Shown: positions 63,525-64,000 of the stretch, piece after piece
Layout: every line of letters begins with the position of its first letter
Position numbering within the stretch: the stretch's first letter is position 1
Origin: Spirochaetaceae bacterium
GTDB taxonomy: Bacteria; Spirochaetota; Spirochaetia; B11-G9
Direction: 5' to 3'
NCBI GenBank assembly: GCA_015493635.1
Contig: WGCU01000081.1
Location: 1-64,000 of the forward strand
Length of the DNA stretch: 64,000 bases
Translations under genes and position numbers: made by a program
Notes under the pieces: model-generated
What the model was told of the DNA's origin: nothing
Databases searched by the model: none
The model's input: the letters and a program-made list of their open reading frames with translations, nothing else

Positions 63525-64000
63525 TTATATATCAAAATTTATTTCGTCTGCATTTACAAGATCGGCAAGACTGCCGGAATCTTCATCATTAAACACTGCT
63601 TCATCCATTTCTTCTTCATAATAAAGAATTCTGCTGCAGTATGGGCAGAACATTATCTCATCTCTTTTACGGACATTATTTTCAAACTGAGCAGGTAGCA
63701 TCATATGACAACCGGTACAAACGGAATTTTTTACAGGAACGATTCCTAATCCTGATTTGTTTTTGATAATTCTTTCAAACTTGAAAAGTATATCTTCATC
63801 CAGTCCGGGAACTATCTCAGATTCCTTTTCTTCCAACTCTTTTAAAAGATCCTCTTTCTTTGCACTTTCATTCTTTATCTTTTCAAGTTCTTCTTCAAGC
63901 TCAGTTTCCTGCTCGTGAATCATCTTTTCTTCCTGCTCGAGAGAAAAGACAATTTCATCTCTCTCTTTCTCTTCCCGAATTATATCCTTTCGAAACTGCT
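63525..64000 (-). CDS. C4-type zinc ribbon coiled-coil protein (partial)
   Basis: The frame is open from the right edge to the stop at 63525, so only the C-terminal 158 residues are seen. The upstream part is a highly charged coiled coil (E-L-E-E-E-L-E-K-I-K-N-E) and the end holds a zinc ribbon, C-T-G-C-H-M-M-L-P then F-C-P-Y-C-S-R-I-L-Y-Y. This plan matches the widespread DUF164/CT398 (CdsZ-like) family, whose roles are linked to protein-complex assembly. An internal ATG at 63923 is not needed as a start, since the coiled coil continues upstream. It directly precedes rnpB. Confidence 0.85.
   Translation of the reverse strand, partial: QFRKDIIREEKERDEIVFSLEQEEKMIHEQETELEEELEKIKNESAKKEDLLKELEEKESEIVPGLDEDILFKFERIIKNKSGLGIVPVKNSVCTGCHMMLPAQFENNVRKRDEIMFCPYCSRILYYEEEMDEAVFNDEDSGSLADLVNADEINFDI

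Overview
This 64 kb window is a chromosomal housekeeping segment of a spirochaete (phylum Spirochaetota, probably Spirochaetales). No rRNA or species-level marker is present, so genus cannot be given. The assignment rests on gene order. The run tmk (divergent) - tamB - bamA - skp - mutS - comF - rimP - nusA - infB - rbfA - truB - rpsO - pnp - two YjgP/YjgQ permeases - tgt - murJ follows, from memory, the order of Borrelia burgdorferi BB0793-BB0810. The greA/recA/rluB/cmk/rpsA group resembles BB0127-BB0132, and the mreBCD-pbp2-rodA run resembles the Treponema pallidum TP0497-TP0501 area. A GreA of about 890 residues with a huge N-terminal extension is another spirochaetal trait. Base composition looks moderately AT-rich and even throughout. 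I see no tRNA, insertion sequence, phage, CRISPR array or foreign-looking island.

Layout. 1-4072 (+): yebC-ruvC-ruvA-ruvB-queA, a Holliday-junction and tRNA-modification operon, with the first codons of a divergent gene at the left edge. 4073-5308 (-): tmk and a small exported protein. 5401-16109 (+): envelope biogenesis (tamB, bamA, skp) coupled to mutS and comF. 16185-25773 (+): the translation/RNA operon rimP-nusA-infB-rbfA-truB-ribF-rpsO-pnp-dut, preceded by a terminator-like hairpin in its leader. 25773-32145 (+): two LptF/LptG-type permeases, tgt, murJ and a HEAT-repeat exported protein. 32205-37536 (-): a TPR-like protein, long GreA, and a VWA/FHA-like membrane protein. 37622-41914 (+): rpe, three uncharacterised exported or membrane proteins, dtd. 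42025-49052 (+): recA; scpA-scpB-rluB-cmk-rpsA; a sigma-54 activator. 49074-54067 (+): a TPR membrane protein, a CHASE2 adenylate cyclase, a lipoprotein, a small membrane protein, mazG. 54056-63119 (-): TPR protein-mreB-mreC-mreD-mrdA-rodA-radical SAM protein, the cell-elongation operon. 63155-63517 (-): RNase P RNA, then a partial zinc-ribbon coiled-coil gene running off the right edge.

Functionally, most genes serve translation, genome maintenance and envelope construction. They are packed with 4-bp or shorter overlaps, implying long co-transcribed and translationally coupled units. I found no clearly new defence, mobile or biosynthetic system. The points most worth checking are regulatory and architectural: a possible attenuator before rimP-nusA, a perfect inverted repeat at the nusA stop, a zinc ribbon fused to NusA, a nine-copy 39-bp repeat in infB, a RibF without a recognisable riboflavin kinase domain, a thymidylate kinase without the P-loop lysine, a tamB with no standard start codon, and a sigma-54 activator co-directional with rpsA.
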